Origin: Pterobdella sp. o SKG-2022
Taxonomy: Eukaryota; Annelida; Clitellata; Hirudinida; Piscicolidae
Assembly: GCA_964035795.1 (NCBI GenBank)
Contig: OZ038320.1
Coordinates: 32,237,783 to 32,301,782, forward strand
Direction: 5' to 3'
DNA length: 64,000 nt
Notes under the pieces: model-generated
Seen by the model: only the letters and a program-made list of their open reading frames with translations
The model's database searches: none
Told to the model about the DNA's origin: nothing
Translations under genes and position numbers: made by a program
Part shown: positions 1-15,365 of the stretch, one piece after another
Numbering within the stretch: position 1 is the stretch's first letter
Layout of the letters: every line of letters starts with the position of its first letter

Positions 1-394
1 AATATTGAAACAAAAATTATATTTTATCAAAAGAAAAAGTTTGAAAAATAAAACTAGACTTAATGGAAAAAATGATGTGCAAAAAAATGGTATTGAAAGT
101 AACATATTGACGTGAAATTCAAAAAAATTATATAAAAATAACCTGTTTAAGCTGGAAATATAGTAAAAAAAATAAATAGAAATAAAAAAAATAATGAAAC
201 TAACAATAACAATAATAATAACAATAGAAATATTCAGAAAAAAATGAGAAAACATGTTTTTTGAAGTTGGACATCTGCCAAATTCAAAATTTTTTTTTAT
301 TGTTGTTTTTATTTTTATTATTGTTGTTTTTATTTTTATTTTATTTTCTAGTTTTCAGGATATCCAACATTTCTATCTTCGTGCTTTCAATACA

Positions 395-431
395 AATATT
401 ATTATTATTATCATTATTATTATTATTATTA

Positions 432-463
<32 letters not shown>

Positions 464-470
464 CCAATAT
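395..470. repeat. (ATT)n microsatellite
   Basis: This is an interrupted ATT trinucleotide run. Similar runs recur throughout the window, including inside introns. Confidence 0.85.
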
Positions 471-511
471 TTTTCTACAATATCTGATCTAACTTCAATT
501 AATCAAATTAC

Positions 512-609
512 ACCATAATAAACCTCCATAATAAACCTTCATAATAAACTTTCATAATAAACCTTCATAATAAACTTTCATAATAAACCTTCATAATAAA
601 CTTTCATCT
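512..609. repeat. 13-bp tandem repeat
   Basis: The unit CATAATAAACYTT is repeated about seven times. Units carrying CC and CT alternate, which gives a 26-bp higher-order period. Confidence 0.85.
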
Positions 610-939
610 TTGTTATCAAATGATCATTTCTAATTTCACTTTTGATAAAATTTCTATTTTTCCATTAGTTTCAAACTATTTCTTCAACTTTTATTAGCAA
701 TGCTATTATTAGTAACATTGCTTATATTATTATTGTTGTTATTTTTATTTTTTTTTCTTCTTGCGTCAGTACCATGTTTTTTATTCCGCTCCCCTAAACT
801 ACAAAAATGGGATAAATTTATTATTGAAAAGGTCAAAATAATACTGTAAAAATAAAACTAGATTAATTTTATTTAAAATTTAATTGAAAAGGATGATTTA
901 TTGAAGCTTCAAAGTCTTGAAAACAAAAAATGAGGTTGA

Positions 940-1040
940 ACTAATAATAGCACTAATAATAAAGTGTTACTAATAATAGCACTAATAATAAAGTGTTACT
1001 AATAATAGCACTAATAATAAAGTGTTACTAATAATAGCAC
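940..1040. repeat. 29-bp tandem repeat
   Basis: About 3.5 near-identical copies of a 29-bp unit, beginning ACTAATAATAGCAC and ending AAAGTGTT. Confidence 0.85.
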
Positions 1041-2299
1041 GAATTATATTACTGAAAATAAAATTTCACACGTGGAAAAAATTTTACTTAATTTATTCTC
1101 ATGAGAAAAAATACATTCAAATATCTACACTGCAAATATATAAATATCAAATGGAAACAACATGAAATATCGGCTAAACTCCCATTAGTGGTTGTAGTGA
1201 TAATAAGAATAAAAATGATATTAATATTAATAATGATTTAAAAAAGAAAAATAATTATTTTTAATAAAAAATACTATTGAAACTTAATCAAGAAATTGCA
1301 ACTACTATATTCTCAGCAAACAACAATCTCTTCACAAACAGACGACTCAACTCTTCTTCCAACTCACCCTTCTCATGGCTCCCTTCATCGTCACCACCCC
1401 TAATCTCCAATCCTCTAAGTTTCAATCAATTTGGTTTAGTTTTTCTCAAACTTAATCGACATTCCCATTTGTATATTTTCTTTCCTTCATCACGCATGCT
1501 CATCAACCCCTCAAATCTTCCCACTTTGGTCTTTGACTACTTCAACCAGTCCCCTCAAGCTTCACCCCATATACTTCTCAGTCTTTCTCAACATAAGCTT
1601 ATCAACATCTTTTGAAATAAAGTAGCAAAATTCTTAAGACATACCTTTTCATTCAAATCATTAAGTCAGCGGTTTTGAAACAAACCTTCAATGCTTTGTG
1701 AATCCCGTGGTTATAATTCGGTTATAATAACATGGAATTATTGATATCATGCTTTAAGTTGTTGTCCATATGTCCATTATTTATTTGATCAATGGTTCTC
1801 CAATTTTTTTTTTATTCGATTTTTGTTATTGTGTATCATAAAAACACGACAATATTTGATTTTTTTGCTTTTGACGAAGCTTTTCGATATATTTTATATT
1901 TTGAAGCTAATTATTCACAATGTTCTTATTTATTCCATATTTTAATCCCAATATCATAATAAATCTTTTTATGATGTTATTGTTTTTATTTTTTGTTTGT
2001 ATTATGACATTACTGTTTTCTTATTTTTTTGTTTCCATTAGGATATTATTATTGTTATTTTTTATTATTATTATATTTTTTTATCATTGTGTTATTATTA
2101 TTTTTTTATTATTATGATGTTTTTATTATTCTGATACTATTATTATCACGATGTTATTTTTGTTATGGTGTTATGATTATTATTATTCTTATTATTATTA
2201 TGTTCGTATTCTTAATTTTTCTTATTGTTATGCTTATTGTTATGATGTTATTATTCTGTTGAAAGTCAGCATTATCATTCTGTGCATGTAAAAGTGTTT

Positions 2300-2425
2300 C
2301 TTGTGATCTTTATTATTTTATTATCATTATGATTTTATCATTTCATTATTATTCCTATTGTTATCATTATGATTTTATCATTTCATTATTATTCCTATTG
2401 TTATTATTATGATTTTATCATTTTA
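2300..2425. repeat. About 40-bp tandem repeat
   Basis: Roughly three copies of an AT-rich unit containing TTATCATTATGATTTTATCA. The first two are nearly identical; the third is partial and diverged. Confidence 0.7.
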
Positions 2426-2896
2426 TCATTTATCTTCTTTTCCATTAAACAAAATAAAAAATAGTTTTTATACAGATTGGTTTCGTTAGTTTTATTGAAT
2501 GAAATCATTCCAATAGAAATATATTTACTTCATGTGAAGCTGTCTTTAATACAAAAATTCCTTCGAAAATATTTAAAACTCAGAAAATAATAAATACTCA
2601 TATGAAAAACATTCCAATATTGAAAAATAACAATAATAATAGTAATAATAATAATAATCAAAAAAAAGTTTCATATTTTTTTTGCGTACATCCATTCATC
2701 ACTTCTTATATTAGATTACAAAGATCACAACGGATTGAATTAATAGAAGGAATGAAACTTCGTTTAGAAAAGCATTTTTTTATGTTAACAATAAGCAGTT
2801 CCATTTTTTTTGTTAAAATATTAATATAAAAAAAATTAAAAAAAATAAAAATAATAAAAAACAGTGAATAAACATAATAATATATCGAAGTTTTCT

Positions 2897-3057
2897 GTAA
2901 CGTAAAACCTCAAATAAGAGGAATTTTCGATAGGTTTAGCCTTATCATAAAACGTTAGCCAAACGTTTTATAATAAGGCTAAACCTATCGAAAATTATAG
3001 CTTTTGATTCTCAATAAATGTCTTAAAAATTCTTCTTATTTGATGTTTTTTGTTACA
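2897..3057. mobile_element. Foldback MITE-like element, family 1
   Basis: A long near-perfect palindrome. The left arm at 2925-2957 and right arm at 2961-2994 both contain the string TTTTCGATAGGTTTAGCC in opposite orientation, and the outer arms (CAAATAAGA / TCTTATTTG) also pair. Related full or half copies lie near 18.27, 31.82, 39.03, 55.82 and 57.57 kb. There is no coding capacity, so this is probably a non-autonomous DNA transposon. I could not fix the exact ends or target duplication. Confidence 0.65.
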
Positions 3058-3844
3058 AAATATTGAAGAAAAATATCTACGATGTCTCTGAAAAATACAT
3101 CGAAGTATATTTTTTTTGCTAGTTTTTTAGAACAAAAGGCAGTGACAGAAAAAAAACTATCATTAATATTCACCCAGCTTGCATTTCTTTTCCAATCTTT
3201 TTTAACACTCCAGCCCATAATAATCCCGATTTGAAGTTTTCAGCTTGACTTCTTGAATATAGTTGGAAGAGAAGGATTTCTTTTTTTGCTAATTTTGCTT
3301 CGAATTTGATTTTTTCTAGTAATAAAAAGCTCAAACTCATTTTTTTGTTGTTTTTTGTTTCTGAGTTGTATTAATTTTTTATTTCTATTTTTATTTTTTA
3401 AAATTAAATTGAATGGTCAGATTTGAAAATGAAAAATTCTAATCAAAACCATTAAAGTTAAACTTTCTTTTGTGCAAATAGTTTTCTTAGTATTCTCAAG
3501 TTTTTAAGCACGATAATGTCTATTGTTTTCAATTTTAAGGAGTAGCGCCCCATGAAACATGCCAATTGCCCCACAAAACTCCTGTTTGGGCGAGTGATGG
3601 TTGGCTTGCATACAAATGAAGAGTATGTTACTCAAAATAGATATGGTTAGGTTTAGAAGAATAAAACAAAATATAGTAAAAAAAATAAATTGAATTTTTA
3701 TTAAACAGTTTATTTGTTTTTTTGCGATCGTCAAATATAAATGTTTCAAAAACTTCAAAACATAAAACAAAAACATTTGCAACACAAAAAAGTTATTAAA
3801 TTCGTTTGCGAAACTTAAAACTACCATAAAGTATATCCAACTAC

Positions 3845-4195
3845 TTAGCTCTTCATCCATTTCTTATCAATCCACTCATCTACACACCCATCTACCTATT
3901 CATCCAACCATTCATCCACCCATCCATCCAACTATCCGTTCTTTCGTCTGCCCACTCATTCTTCATCTAAGCATGCACTTTCACATTTTCATCTCGATAA
4001 TTCCCAATAACTTGTTATTCAAATATCCATTTCTTCATCATTCAAGAATCCATCTATTTACCCGTTTCCATGCGTTCATTCATTTGTTCATGCACACATT
4101 CATTGTTCTAGCCATCCATCTAACAATCCTCCAATCCATTCATTCACTCATCCATCTATTTTTGATCCATCCATCTATCCATTTCACCCATACAT
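3845..4195. repeat. Degenerate (TCCA)n tract
   Basis: A long imperfect CATC/TCCA-rich tract. The plus-strand frame across it gives His/Ile/Phe-rich low-complexity sequence that is not credible as a protein. Confidence 0.7.
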
Positions 4196-4471
4196 ATTTC
4201 AAACGTCAGAAAAGTTACCACCAAAAGTGGCCATTTTGAAATTCACAAAGAATTTTTTTTTGATGACTGCAAATTTGTTTTTGTGAAAAAAATAATTTTT
4301 TTGATAAAAAAAAATTTTTTTAATAAATGGAAAAATTTTAAAGTGAAAACTTTTTGGAATGAATAAATGAACTAATTTCTAAAAATGCTAATAACATTAA
4401 TAAATAAGAAAAAAAACTAAAATATTGATAATAATTCAAATGAGTAAAAAAATAATATAAACAATAAGAAA

Positions 4472-4712
4472 ATAAAAAAATAATAAAAATAATAAATATA
4501 AAATAATAAAAATAATAAATATAAAATAATAAAAATAATAAATATAAAATAATAAAAATAATAAATATAAAATAATAAAAATAATAAATATAAAATAATA
4601 AAAATAATAAATATAAAATAATAAAAATAATAAATATAAAATAATAAAAATAATAAATATAAAATAATAAAAATAATAAATATAAAATAATAAAAATAAT
4701 AAATATAAAATA
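4472..4712. repeat. 23-bp AT-only minisatellite
   Basis: About ten head-to-tail copies of a 23-bp unit made only of A and T (core AATAATAAATATAAAATAAT). Since 23 is not a multiple of three, the open minus-strand frame cycles every 69 bp, so it is a repeat artefact. Confidence 0.9.
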
Positions 4713-7330
4713 ATAAACGAACAAAAAATCAAAATCAAATGGGTAAGAGAATGAAAATATTTTTCAAACCACTCCTCATAAGAAAAAACAACAAAAAAAT
4801 AGAAATAAAAACATCGAAACAAAAAAAAACAAGTAGAGAATGAATAAAAAGTATTAAAAATAATAGAAACTAAACACCAATAAGAATAATAATAATAAAA
4901 ACTGAGACAACAATAAAAATAATAATAATAATAGAAACTGAGACAACAATAAGAGCCTTGAAACTCCTGCAATTATGCCCCTATGAACACAGAGGTAATA
5001 GTCTTAAGATAATAACAACAAAGTCCACATGAGAAACACTGCAAAAACCAACGAAATAAAAAGGTTAATAACATTTTATACTCTCATTTAATTTTGCCAT
5101 AAAAATATGGAAGCAAAAATAACTAACACAAGGCTTGGGTCCCTTTTCAACATTTGTGAAGAAGGAGAGCTTGGTGGCTATAACTGATCAAAACTACAAG
5201 TTTCTATTTGAATCTTGTTTTAATCTCGGTTCAATCTTTGTTAAAACTCGTGTTTGCTTCAAAATTGATCGATAAAATATATGTTTTTTCTTTAATCTCT
5301 GTTTCCTTTGTTGAACCACAACTAAACAGAATATTGGTTTGTTTGCAATGTAGTATTGAACAAAATTCCATATATTTTCCATAGTTCCATGTTATTTTAT
5401 TCTTCATAAAATTTAATGCTCTTCATTGTGTAACCAACTTCAACTTATATAGCGCACGATTGAGGCGGGAAATGAAGCTTAAACAATCATAAATTAAACA
5501 GAAGGTTCTAAAGCTTGGTTTCAAATTAAAGTATAAACTCTGGTCTTGAATCAGATGATGCAAGAGACTTTCTTATATGAAACAGGGAATCAGACAGTGA
5601 AGATATGTTTTTGAAAGCTCCTTTTGCAGTATTGTTCATAATGACTGTTATTTTTGTAAATGAATTTCATTATAACAGTTTCGCCTGCAACAAAATAAAA
5701 TATATTTCAATTTTTTATTCAGATTACATTGAAAGATATGTCAAGTATCAAATATATAACCAACTTTACAAAAAATACATGATTAAGACCTAATTCATTA
5801 CAAATGTTAGATAGTAAATAAAGCTGAATACAAATTGCTAACTAAAATTACAGTAAGAATAAGATAAATAAAAATTGATTACTGATATTACATTTAAATT
5901 GTAGTGAATAAAAATTACCGATATTACATGGCAAAATGCAGCAAAACCCCGAAAAAATTTTAACGCTCCAGCCTGGCCATAAAAAATTGCTTTTGTCACG
6001 CAAGATATGAATGATATTAGCGTTAATAGCCCTTGTATAAAAAGTTTATTATTGTTATTATTATTTTTAGTGATATTATCCATGTTAATTTTTTTAAATT
6101 TTATTTTTTTTTGTTGCTACAAATTTCAATAAATATAATGGCGACGCCGTTGAGGTCAGTATTAAATACAAAGGTTATAATACTTATTTATGTTATTTTT
6201 TAATCTCTGTTATTTTTCAAATAAGTACTATTCATATATGAGATTCCTACAAAAAAAATTAAAAGTGTTTAAGAGACACATGAGAGAAGGCATCAAAACC
6301 AGAGTCCCTCACCTTCCTTTAGACACCGTGTGAACTGCAAAATATATAACTACTCTGATATTGTGCCACTGAAGTTTTGTGGCTCAATGAATAAATGAAA
6401 GAAAGAATATAATAATTTTAATATTATTTTAAATCAGTAATAACAGAATTTATTTTATGGTTGTTTTGAAGGAAAACTATTTTGAGTGTGAACTTTTAAA
6501 TTATTAAAAGTGCTTATCGTTTGTACAACTTTTAAATCAATATCTCCTAACATGTATGAGCATAGTGAGATAAATCACCTAAAAAAAAGATAGAACTAAA
6601 AGAACTTGATAAAAACACAATAGAATTGAATGAAAACTGGTCTGTGACGTTGTTTTGACCCTGAAGTTCACTCAAGTTCTGATAAGTTATGACTTTCACA
6701 TCAGTTTGTTTATAAACTCTAAAAGCTAAAAGAATCTTATTGAAGTACCAACCTACCATCCACTAAATAAAACTAAACACAAAAAAAACTACATAAATTA
6801 ACTAATCTATAAGATCTGATGGGGTGATGATCTTATCTTGACACAAGACGCTGTTGCGAGACAAATCCCAAGGTCAATGAGAGGTTCCAACCACGAACTA
6901 CTGCCATGAGCACGTGGCAGACTGTTACCTGGTGAGGATATCTTGTGGAGCTAATTAAATTTTTTTTGCTTCAGCACACTACAATCTAGCGGTTTTTTTA
7001 AAGCTCTAGTTGTTTTTGATAGGCGATTATAAATAAAGGCTATTGAAGTTTTAATAACTAAGTTTATCAGTAAATCGTTTTTATTCGGTGAGAAATAATC
7101 GGCCATGACTTTCGCAATATTTAAAAATATTGGAAGCTATCAATCAATTTTTTATTGGCTACCTGATTATTGTCTTTTAATAAGACAGAGTTTTAAATAT
7201 GCATGGAAAAATTGTCTTTTAATAAGACAGAGTTTTAAATATGCATGGAAAAAAAAGAGACGTATGAGGTTTTTATAGTTTTAAGTTTCCATTAATGGAA
7301 TTATTTCTACAATTATTTTAAATCTATTAT

Positions 7331-9459
<2,129 letters not shown>

Positions 9460-9945
9460 TTTCCATTTCAAGTTATCATCCTCATCCGATTTAATACTTG
9501 TTTTTCCATATTTTTTTGCTAAATTTCAATCAAGAGTGCCCTTAAGAAATCGATGGGAGGTTTATATTTATTAGTTTTATTTTTGTTTCCCATTATTTTC
9601 GCCATTTTGTTGTCATTTTTTCGTTGATATTTTTTGATTTTTTCCATATTTAACTTGTTGGTTTTGTTTTTCTTGTTACTGTTCAGATGTTTATGTCCAC
9701 CATTCTTATTATTGTTTCTTTTCACTATAGCTAAGTATAATATCTTTCTTTTTTTTTGAAAGACTCTACTCATATTTTTAATACACATTTTAAAGTTTAC
9801 TATTGCTGTTATTATTCTTATTATTGTTTTTATTATTGATTTTTTAAAATCTCAGCTTCAATACCACCCCAATAAATAATATTAAAAATATAATCTGTTA
9901 CAACATTTTCACCCTCATTATTATTATTATTATTTATTATTTGTA
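9460..9945. other. AT-rich spacer between AGT array and LINE copy
   Basis: No gene is supported. The minus-strand frame at 9519-9788 is Lys/Asn-rich and looks like chance AT-rich translation. An (ATT)n run at about 9917-9942 directly abuts the LINE copy. Confidence 0.6.
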
Positions 9946-11262
9946 GGGCGCACAGTTTGCAAGCTAGGTTTGCTGCAGAGGCGCTGCTCTAATCAGAAGG
10001 GTTATGAGAGAGAAATTTGGTTAGAAAGATGCGTCTTTAAACGCTTGCGAAAAACTTTAAGAGAAGGTGAAAGAGGGAGATTAAGTGGAAGAGAGTTCCA
10101 TAAGTGAGGGGCGATATGCGAGAAGGAGCAATATAAAAAAGGGTTAGAAGAGACAGGCTGATGCAGCCATAAACCAAAGTTCGAAGACCTGAGAGACTCA
10201 GGAGTCTGTCTAATGGGAAGACGGTCATATAAATAAGCCGGCTGATTAAAATATAAGGTGTTAGCGGTGAGCCATAGCAACTTGAACTGGGCTCTTAGTG
10301 CCACCGGCAGCCAATGAAGGCGATAGAGACAAGTGCGAGATCAAGAATAGTAGTCGGCTTGAAGAACGGTTTTAGCTGCACGATTTTGGAGATATTGCAA
10401 CTTAGAAATAAGACAGTTCGGGATTCGACAAAGAAGAGAGTTACAGTAATCAATTCTTGAAAGAACTAAAGAGATGATCAGAGCAACGGCAGTGTCAAAG
10501 GGTAGGAACTTGCGTGCCTACCTGATCGCATGAAGATGAAAGTTGGATGCGTGTATGATCTAAGAGACAAAGCGTGTAAAGTTGAGTCTACAATCAAGAG
10601 TTACACCTAGTATCTTCAGTTTGGACGTTACGGAAAGAGTAGTGCCGTCAAAGATAACTTTAGTGGGAAGATTGGATTTGGAAAGGAGTATGGGACTGCC
10701 AACAAACATCACTTCGCTTTTGTTAGGATTCAACATAAGGTGATTGTTAGAAAACCAAAGATTGAGCTCAGTGATACATTCAGATATCTTAGTGAGGCTG
10801 GGATGAGGATCAATGTAAGAGGCGCCTGTAAAGAGAGTAATATCATCAGCAAACTGATGATATAAAACGTCGTGCTTCTGTATGATCTCGCTAATAGGAG
10901 AAGTATAAAGAGAAAAGAGTATGGGCCCAAAAACAGAACCTTGAGGAATACAAAAACGAAGGGAGACAGGGGTAGAAGAAGAGCAGCTTATTTTAACAAA
11001 TTGCTTGCGTTCGGAGAGATAGGACTGAAACCCGGATAAAGCAATGCCAGAAATGAGAAAGTAGTCTTCAAGGATATGCAGCATATTTGGATGATTAATG
11101 GTGTCAAAAGCTGCTGAAATATCTAAAGACACTAGGACGGCCGCAGACCCGGTAGCACAGATATTGGGGAGGCTGTCAGTGATGTACAAAAGCGCAGTTT
11201 CCGTTGAGTGATGAGAGCGATACGCCGACTGGAAAAGGTTGAAGTTACGCAGTACAGAAACA
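9946..11262 (-). mobile_element. 5'-truncated copy of the CR1/L2-like LINE
   Basis: It is colinear with the full-length element at 25.46-30.06 kb (mid-90s percent identity by eye) and covers the 3' part of ORF2 from the motif-A region to the 3' end. Similarity stops at GTACAGAAACA near 11261, which is 5' truncation as expected from target-primed reverse transcription. ATT microsatellite flanks both sides; on the 3' side the copy ends CCTACAAATAAT and continues as an AAT tail. Confidence 0.9.
10002..11261 (-). pseudogene. LINE ORF2 remnant (reverse transcriptase, C-terminal half)
   Basis: The reading frame is continuous, with no frameshift, but is broken by three nonsense codons at 10562-10560 (TAG), 10520-10518 (TAG) and 10343-10341 (TGA). 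The intact copy has sense codons there (Gln, Gln and Ser respectively). Visible parts are RT motif A (LDISAAFDTINH), a motif B altered to CIPQGSVFGP, motif C (QFADDITLF), and the C-terminal RLHWLPV-like and APHLWNSLP blocks. It is a dead copy. Confidence 0.9.
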
Positions 11263-11316
11263 AAATTATTATTATTATTATTATTATTATTATCATTATT
11301 ATTATTGTTGTTGTTG

Positions 11317-11365
<49 letters not shown>

Positions 11366-11366
11366 G
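11263..11366. repeat. Compound (ATT)n(GTT)n(ATT)n microsatellite
   Basis: The central run of about five GTT units is flanked by long ATT runs. It abuts the truncated 5' end of the LINE copy, so the LINE is bracketed by ATT repeat on both sides. Confidence 0.9.
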
Positions 11367-13324
11367 TTTCTAAAATTTTTATTTGTTATGTTTCGAGTTT
11401 TTATTTTATGATCTGTACATATTGTTATTCATTTTATTTAATCTATGTTTTACCACTTTTAGTCGTGTACCGAATTATCGCCCATTTCCTAAATATGCCT
11501 CATCAATCTCCGCATCGCAACAGTAGTCATTTTTCTAGTTTATTTATAGTTCAACGTCAAACAATGGGGCTTTCAAGCAGAGAAAATTTGAAAATTCTTA
11601 CTCGTTTTTTTAAGTTTCATTGTTATTAGTATAGTTTTTTTTGTTTTTATTTTTTTTATTTGTTTTTCTATTTTTATTTAATTATTGTTCTTGTTGTTAT
11701 TAATAATATGTATCGAATCGAACACATAAAGGGAAGATTTGTATCTCAGAAATAGGACGAATTTAACGACAGCTCTCAATAGTTTCACAACAAAAACAAT
11801 ACCATAAAAAAAAAATAAAACACACAGCAACAATAACAAAATGACACTAAAAATAGTAACAATAATAATAAAAATAATGTTGAATATGAAAAATCAAATC
11901 CTGAGGTAGGGTCTATTAAGAATAAACTTGGTGGAAATCTTTTGGATTCTCAAGGCATATATGCCTTTCCTTGCGATGATGTCTTAAGTTTTGTTTTTTT
12001 AACTATGCAATTACGTCATGAATAAAATATTACCAATCTGTTTGAAAAACCTATTCTCTCAATCTTTTTATTTGTTTCTCATTGTTTTATTGATTTTTTT
12101 GTTCATTTTTCGCTAATTTTTTTTAAAATATCTAACATAAACCTATGACGTTTTTGCATTTTCATTTATTTACTGTTTTTTTATTAGTATTTTTATAATT
12201 ATTATTATTTGCATTTTTTCTTATTATTGATATTATGATTTTATTGGTAGTAAGCATAGAAATAATAGCTGTTCAAATTGGAGAAGTGAGAGCAGTTTGC
12301 ACTTTATCAGAAATTCAGCTTTTTTATTGATTTGTAAGGATGGATATCAAATAAAACAACGATAAATAATGCAATAAAACAACAATAAATAGTTTCATGA
12401 AATAATAAAAAAAATAATGAAGTAATTCTGAACAAAATGGTGAAATATAAATGTAACAAGGGTAAAAACATTCAAAAAAAATGTGACGTAATGAAATGTT
12501 TGAAAACAACATGATTCAAAATGGTACAACTAAAAAGACTATTTCATAACGCATGTCTTTCCATGAATAATAATAATAATAATTGTTATTATCCAGATTC
12601 AAATTATATTATGTTTAGGAACATGATAAAAACCTAAAAAATAATATTATAACAAATGAATTATGATAATGATCTTATGTATAAAAATTAAAAAAAAGAT
12701 AGAACATAGTATAAAAAACGAAGAATATTAGAATTATGAAGTCTAACCTCACTGGCAAATAAGCTTCGTTTGGATCAGGAAAGACTATTTGTAACATTAG
12801 TCTTGATTTTTTAGAGTTTTTGAACTTCATATTAATGTTTTTTATTTCAGATATTTTTGTCAAATGTTTTGTTTTTTGTTTGAATTAGTTGGATAATAAA
12901 AAAAAAATAAAATTAATGGTTTTTGTGGGATTAGTTTATAATTCAAAAAAATAGGCTGGAAAGAGCTATTTTGTTGATGAAAGTCCACTAATGAATGGAG
13001 TGAATCAATGTTTGAATGAAGACATATGGACTGCATGAAAAACAAATTAGACACATTCTTTAAATTTTGACACTTAAGAATGCTAACGTCTGCATTTCTA
13101 ACACCTTGGTTGTCAGACTTGTGATGTTACTGTGAAGTTTCCATCAATTTGGAACTGTTAACATCATTACTACTTTCACTACCACTGCTGCAAAATGAAG
13201 ATAACACCAACAATTCTATAAATTAGATTTGAAGGGACCCCCTTTATATTGACGTTTCTGCAGTTTATGCAGGATAGAATGATGATTTTTGGGAAAAGTG
13301 TGTGCTTTGAATAACAATTTAAGG

Positions 13325-13475
13325 TGGCGTGAGTCGTCGTAATGATGAGTTGAGGTTGGGTGTGCTGCAGTAGTGATAGTTTGAGATGAGGTTTGTGGCT
13401 GCAGTGATAGTTTGAGATAGGGTGTGTGGCCGTAATGATATTTTGATATAGGGTGTTTAGACGTAGTGATAAGTT
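13325..13475. repeat. Degenerate about 36-bp tandem repeat
   Basis: About four diverged units with the core GTAGTGATAGTTTGAGAT and a GGTGTG-type spacer. The minus-strand frame over it (13179-13520) is repetitive and unlikely to be a protein. Confidence 0.55.
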
Positions 13476-15365
13476 GGAGAAGGTAGAAGTCCTGTTTCGG
13501 TACTGAGTTCTGTTGTACAATGAAAATTAGAAAAATAAATATAACTTAGAGTAATAATTCATTTGTTTTCATTGATGGAAGCGCTTTCCACAGAAATTGA
13601 AACTTGTATTGAAAATGAAAGCATGAATCCAGCAAGTTGTAATTTATACAAATGAAGTGAAACTTCAGCGTTCCATAGAAAGTGGTTTGATTCCAGGTAG
13701 GAGAGCGATTTGATCTCAAAGTTCCATATTGACGGTGGAATAGGTCTTGTAGCGTTCCATATTGAAGGCTGAAAGACCTACTGAAATACTCAGATCTGCC
13801 AACTGGTTGGTGAAGTTGTGAGTTTTTTGGCCTTAATGAAGAGAAAAAATTTCTATTGTTTGGAGTTTTAAAAGACTTTCTGGGTTGATAATAGCAATAA
13901 AAATGGTAATAAAATAATTACTATCATGGCAAATTTAATATAATATTATTGAATTTTATTATGATTATTTTTATTATTTTTGTTGTTTTTACTAATTTTG
14001 TTCAAATGTTGCCTGGTTTATGTTCATCTGAGTGTGAAAATTATTTTTATTTATTTCGTATATTTAAAAAATAAATTTGAAAATTATTATGACGAAAAAT
14101 TTAATATTAAAACAAACAAAACGAAGTAACCAAAGCATAATAAAATTAGAAAAATAACAACAACAAAAAACAATAATAAAATTAATATAAACAGAAACTA
14201 TAAATAAATAAAAAAAGATCTGTAGTTTTTCCACTTGCTTTGATGACTAACAAAGAGCTTGAAGGACTGAAAACAATTTTGTGAATTTCTTGTGACAACA
14301 TGCGTGCCACGGAGTGCTTTATCGATTTTTTTTTCCATTTTTTTTGTTGTTATTATTGTTTTTTTCACCATTTTTTATATTGTTTTTTTTCCAATATTGT
14401 TTTCAAAATTTTCCCAACTTTTTTGTTTTAAATTCAAATTAAACTATGTTTCTTTGATTTTCATTCATAATTTTTTTTTCCAATTTCTCACAGCCATCCG
14501 AAGTTTTAATCTTCTTTAATGTTTAGCTTCCCAGAACCTTCTCAGACCTGACATTGTACATCTTCAATATTGCTGTTTTTTTTGGTTATTAATAATAATT
14601 TAAAAAATAACAAGCAAAATAAATTGAAAAAACTGAAATAATTATTAAAAAAATAAAAATTATTTTTAATTATGTTTTCATTTTTGAAACAAACAACTTT
14701 TTGAAATATATTCCTGCAAAAGGTTCACAGAATAATTATAATGAAACCAATAAACTTGATAATAACAACAACCAAAGAATGATAATAATGAAAAGAAAAT
14801 AAAAAAAAATTAAATTTTTAAAAATTTTAAAAAATTACAACAGAAATAAAAAAAAAGAAAGAATAACTGAAAATAAAATGAAGACAATCGCATGTTTCTG
14901 AGATTTTGTTCTCGATTAAATTATAACTTGGATCTGGGGGGAATATAAAAATAACAACCTAATATCATCAAAAAAATGCAATGAGCTAATGCAATAAAAC
15001 AAGAGTTATTCACGTGAAGTCATCTTAAAGCAGACACAAGATTTTAATGACGTAGTATAGCTTGACACACTTGCATGGAAAACATGTGAGTTCTAAATGT
15101 TTTTCTACGATAGCTTTGCGTTATTTCCTAACAAACATTTTTTGTGTGTTTCTCATAGGCACGCTGGTTTGAATGTTTACTGCTTCACAAAGTTTGTTTG
15201 GTGGGGTCGTGATGTGAACATTTGGGAAAAATGTTGCAGTGAACCATAAACCATTTACTTGTTGTATGTAATGAAGGAACACGCTTGGTTTGGCATATTT
15301 TATTTGAAACAAAGCTAAACAAGACTTATATTTCCATCATCAGGTTAAAAACTCAATTAAAAAGC

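Larger units (their letters stand above)
1..7330. other. AT-rich intergenic region
   Basis: No gene is supported here. The stretch is AT-rich with frequent ATT/AAT runs and several short tandem arrays listed separately. A somewhat G+C-richer block lies at 1290-1610; its 112-codon plus-strand frame is Ser/Pro/Leu-rich and matches nothing I recognise. Another lies at 6810-6950 (with a GGTTCCAACC string) and could be repeat-derived. At 6290-6410 a short G+C-richer block ends in AATAAATGAAAGAAAG, like the 3' end of a retroposon, but I cannot assign it. Confidence 0.6.

Noticed and set aside
4338..4972. Minus-strand frames with repeating Tyr/Phe/Ile/Leu blocks
   Set aside because: They come from the 23-bp AT-only repeat; no promoter, start context or composition expected of a protein.
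9519..9788. Lys/Asn-rich minus-strand ORF
   Set aside because: Composition equals that of random AT-rich DNA, and no homology is recognised.
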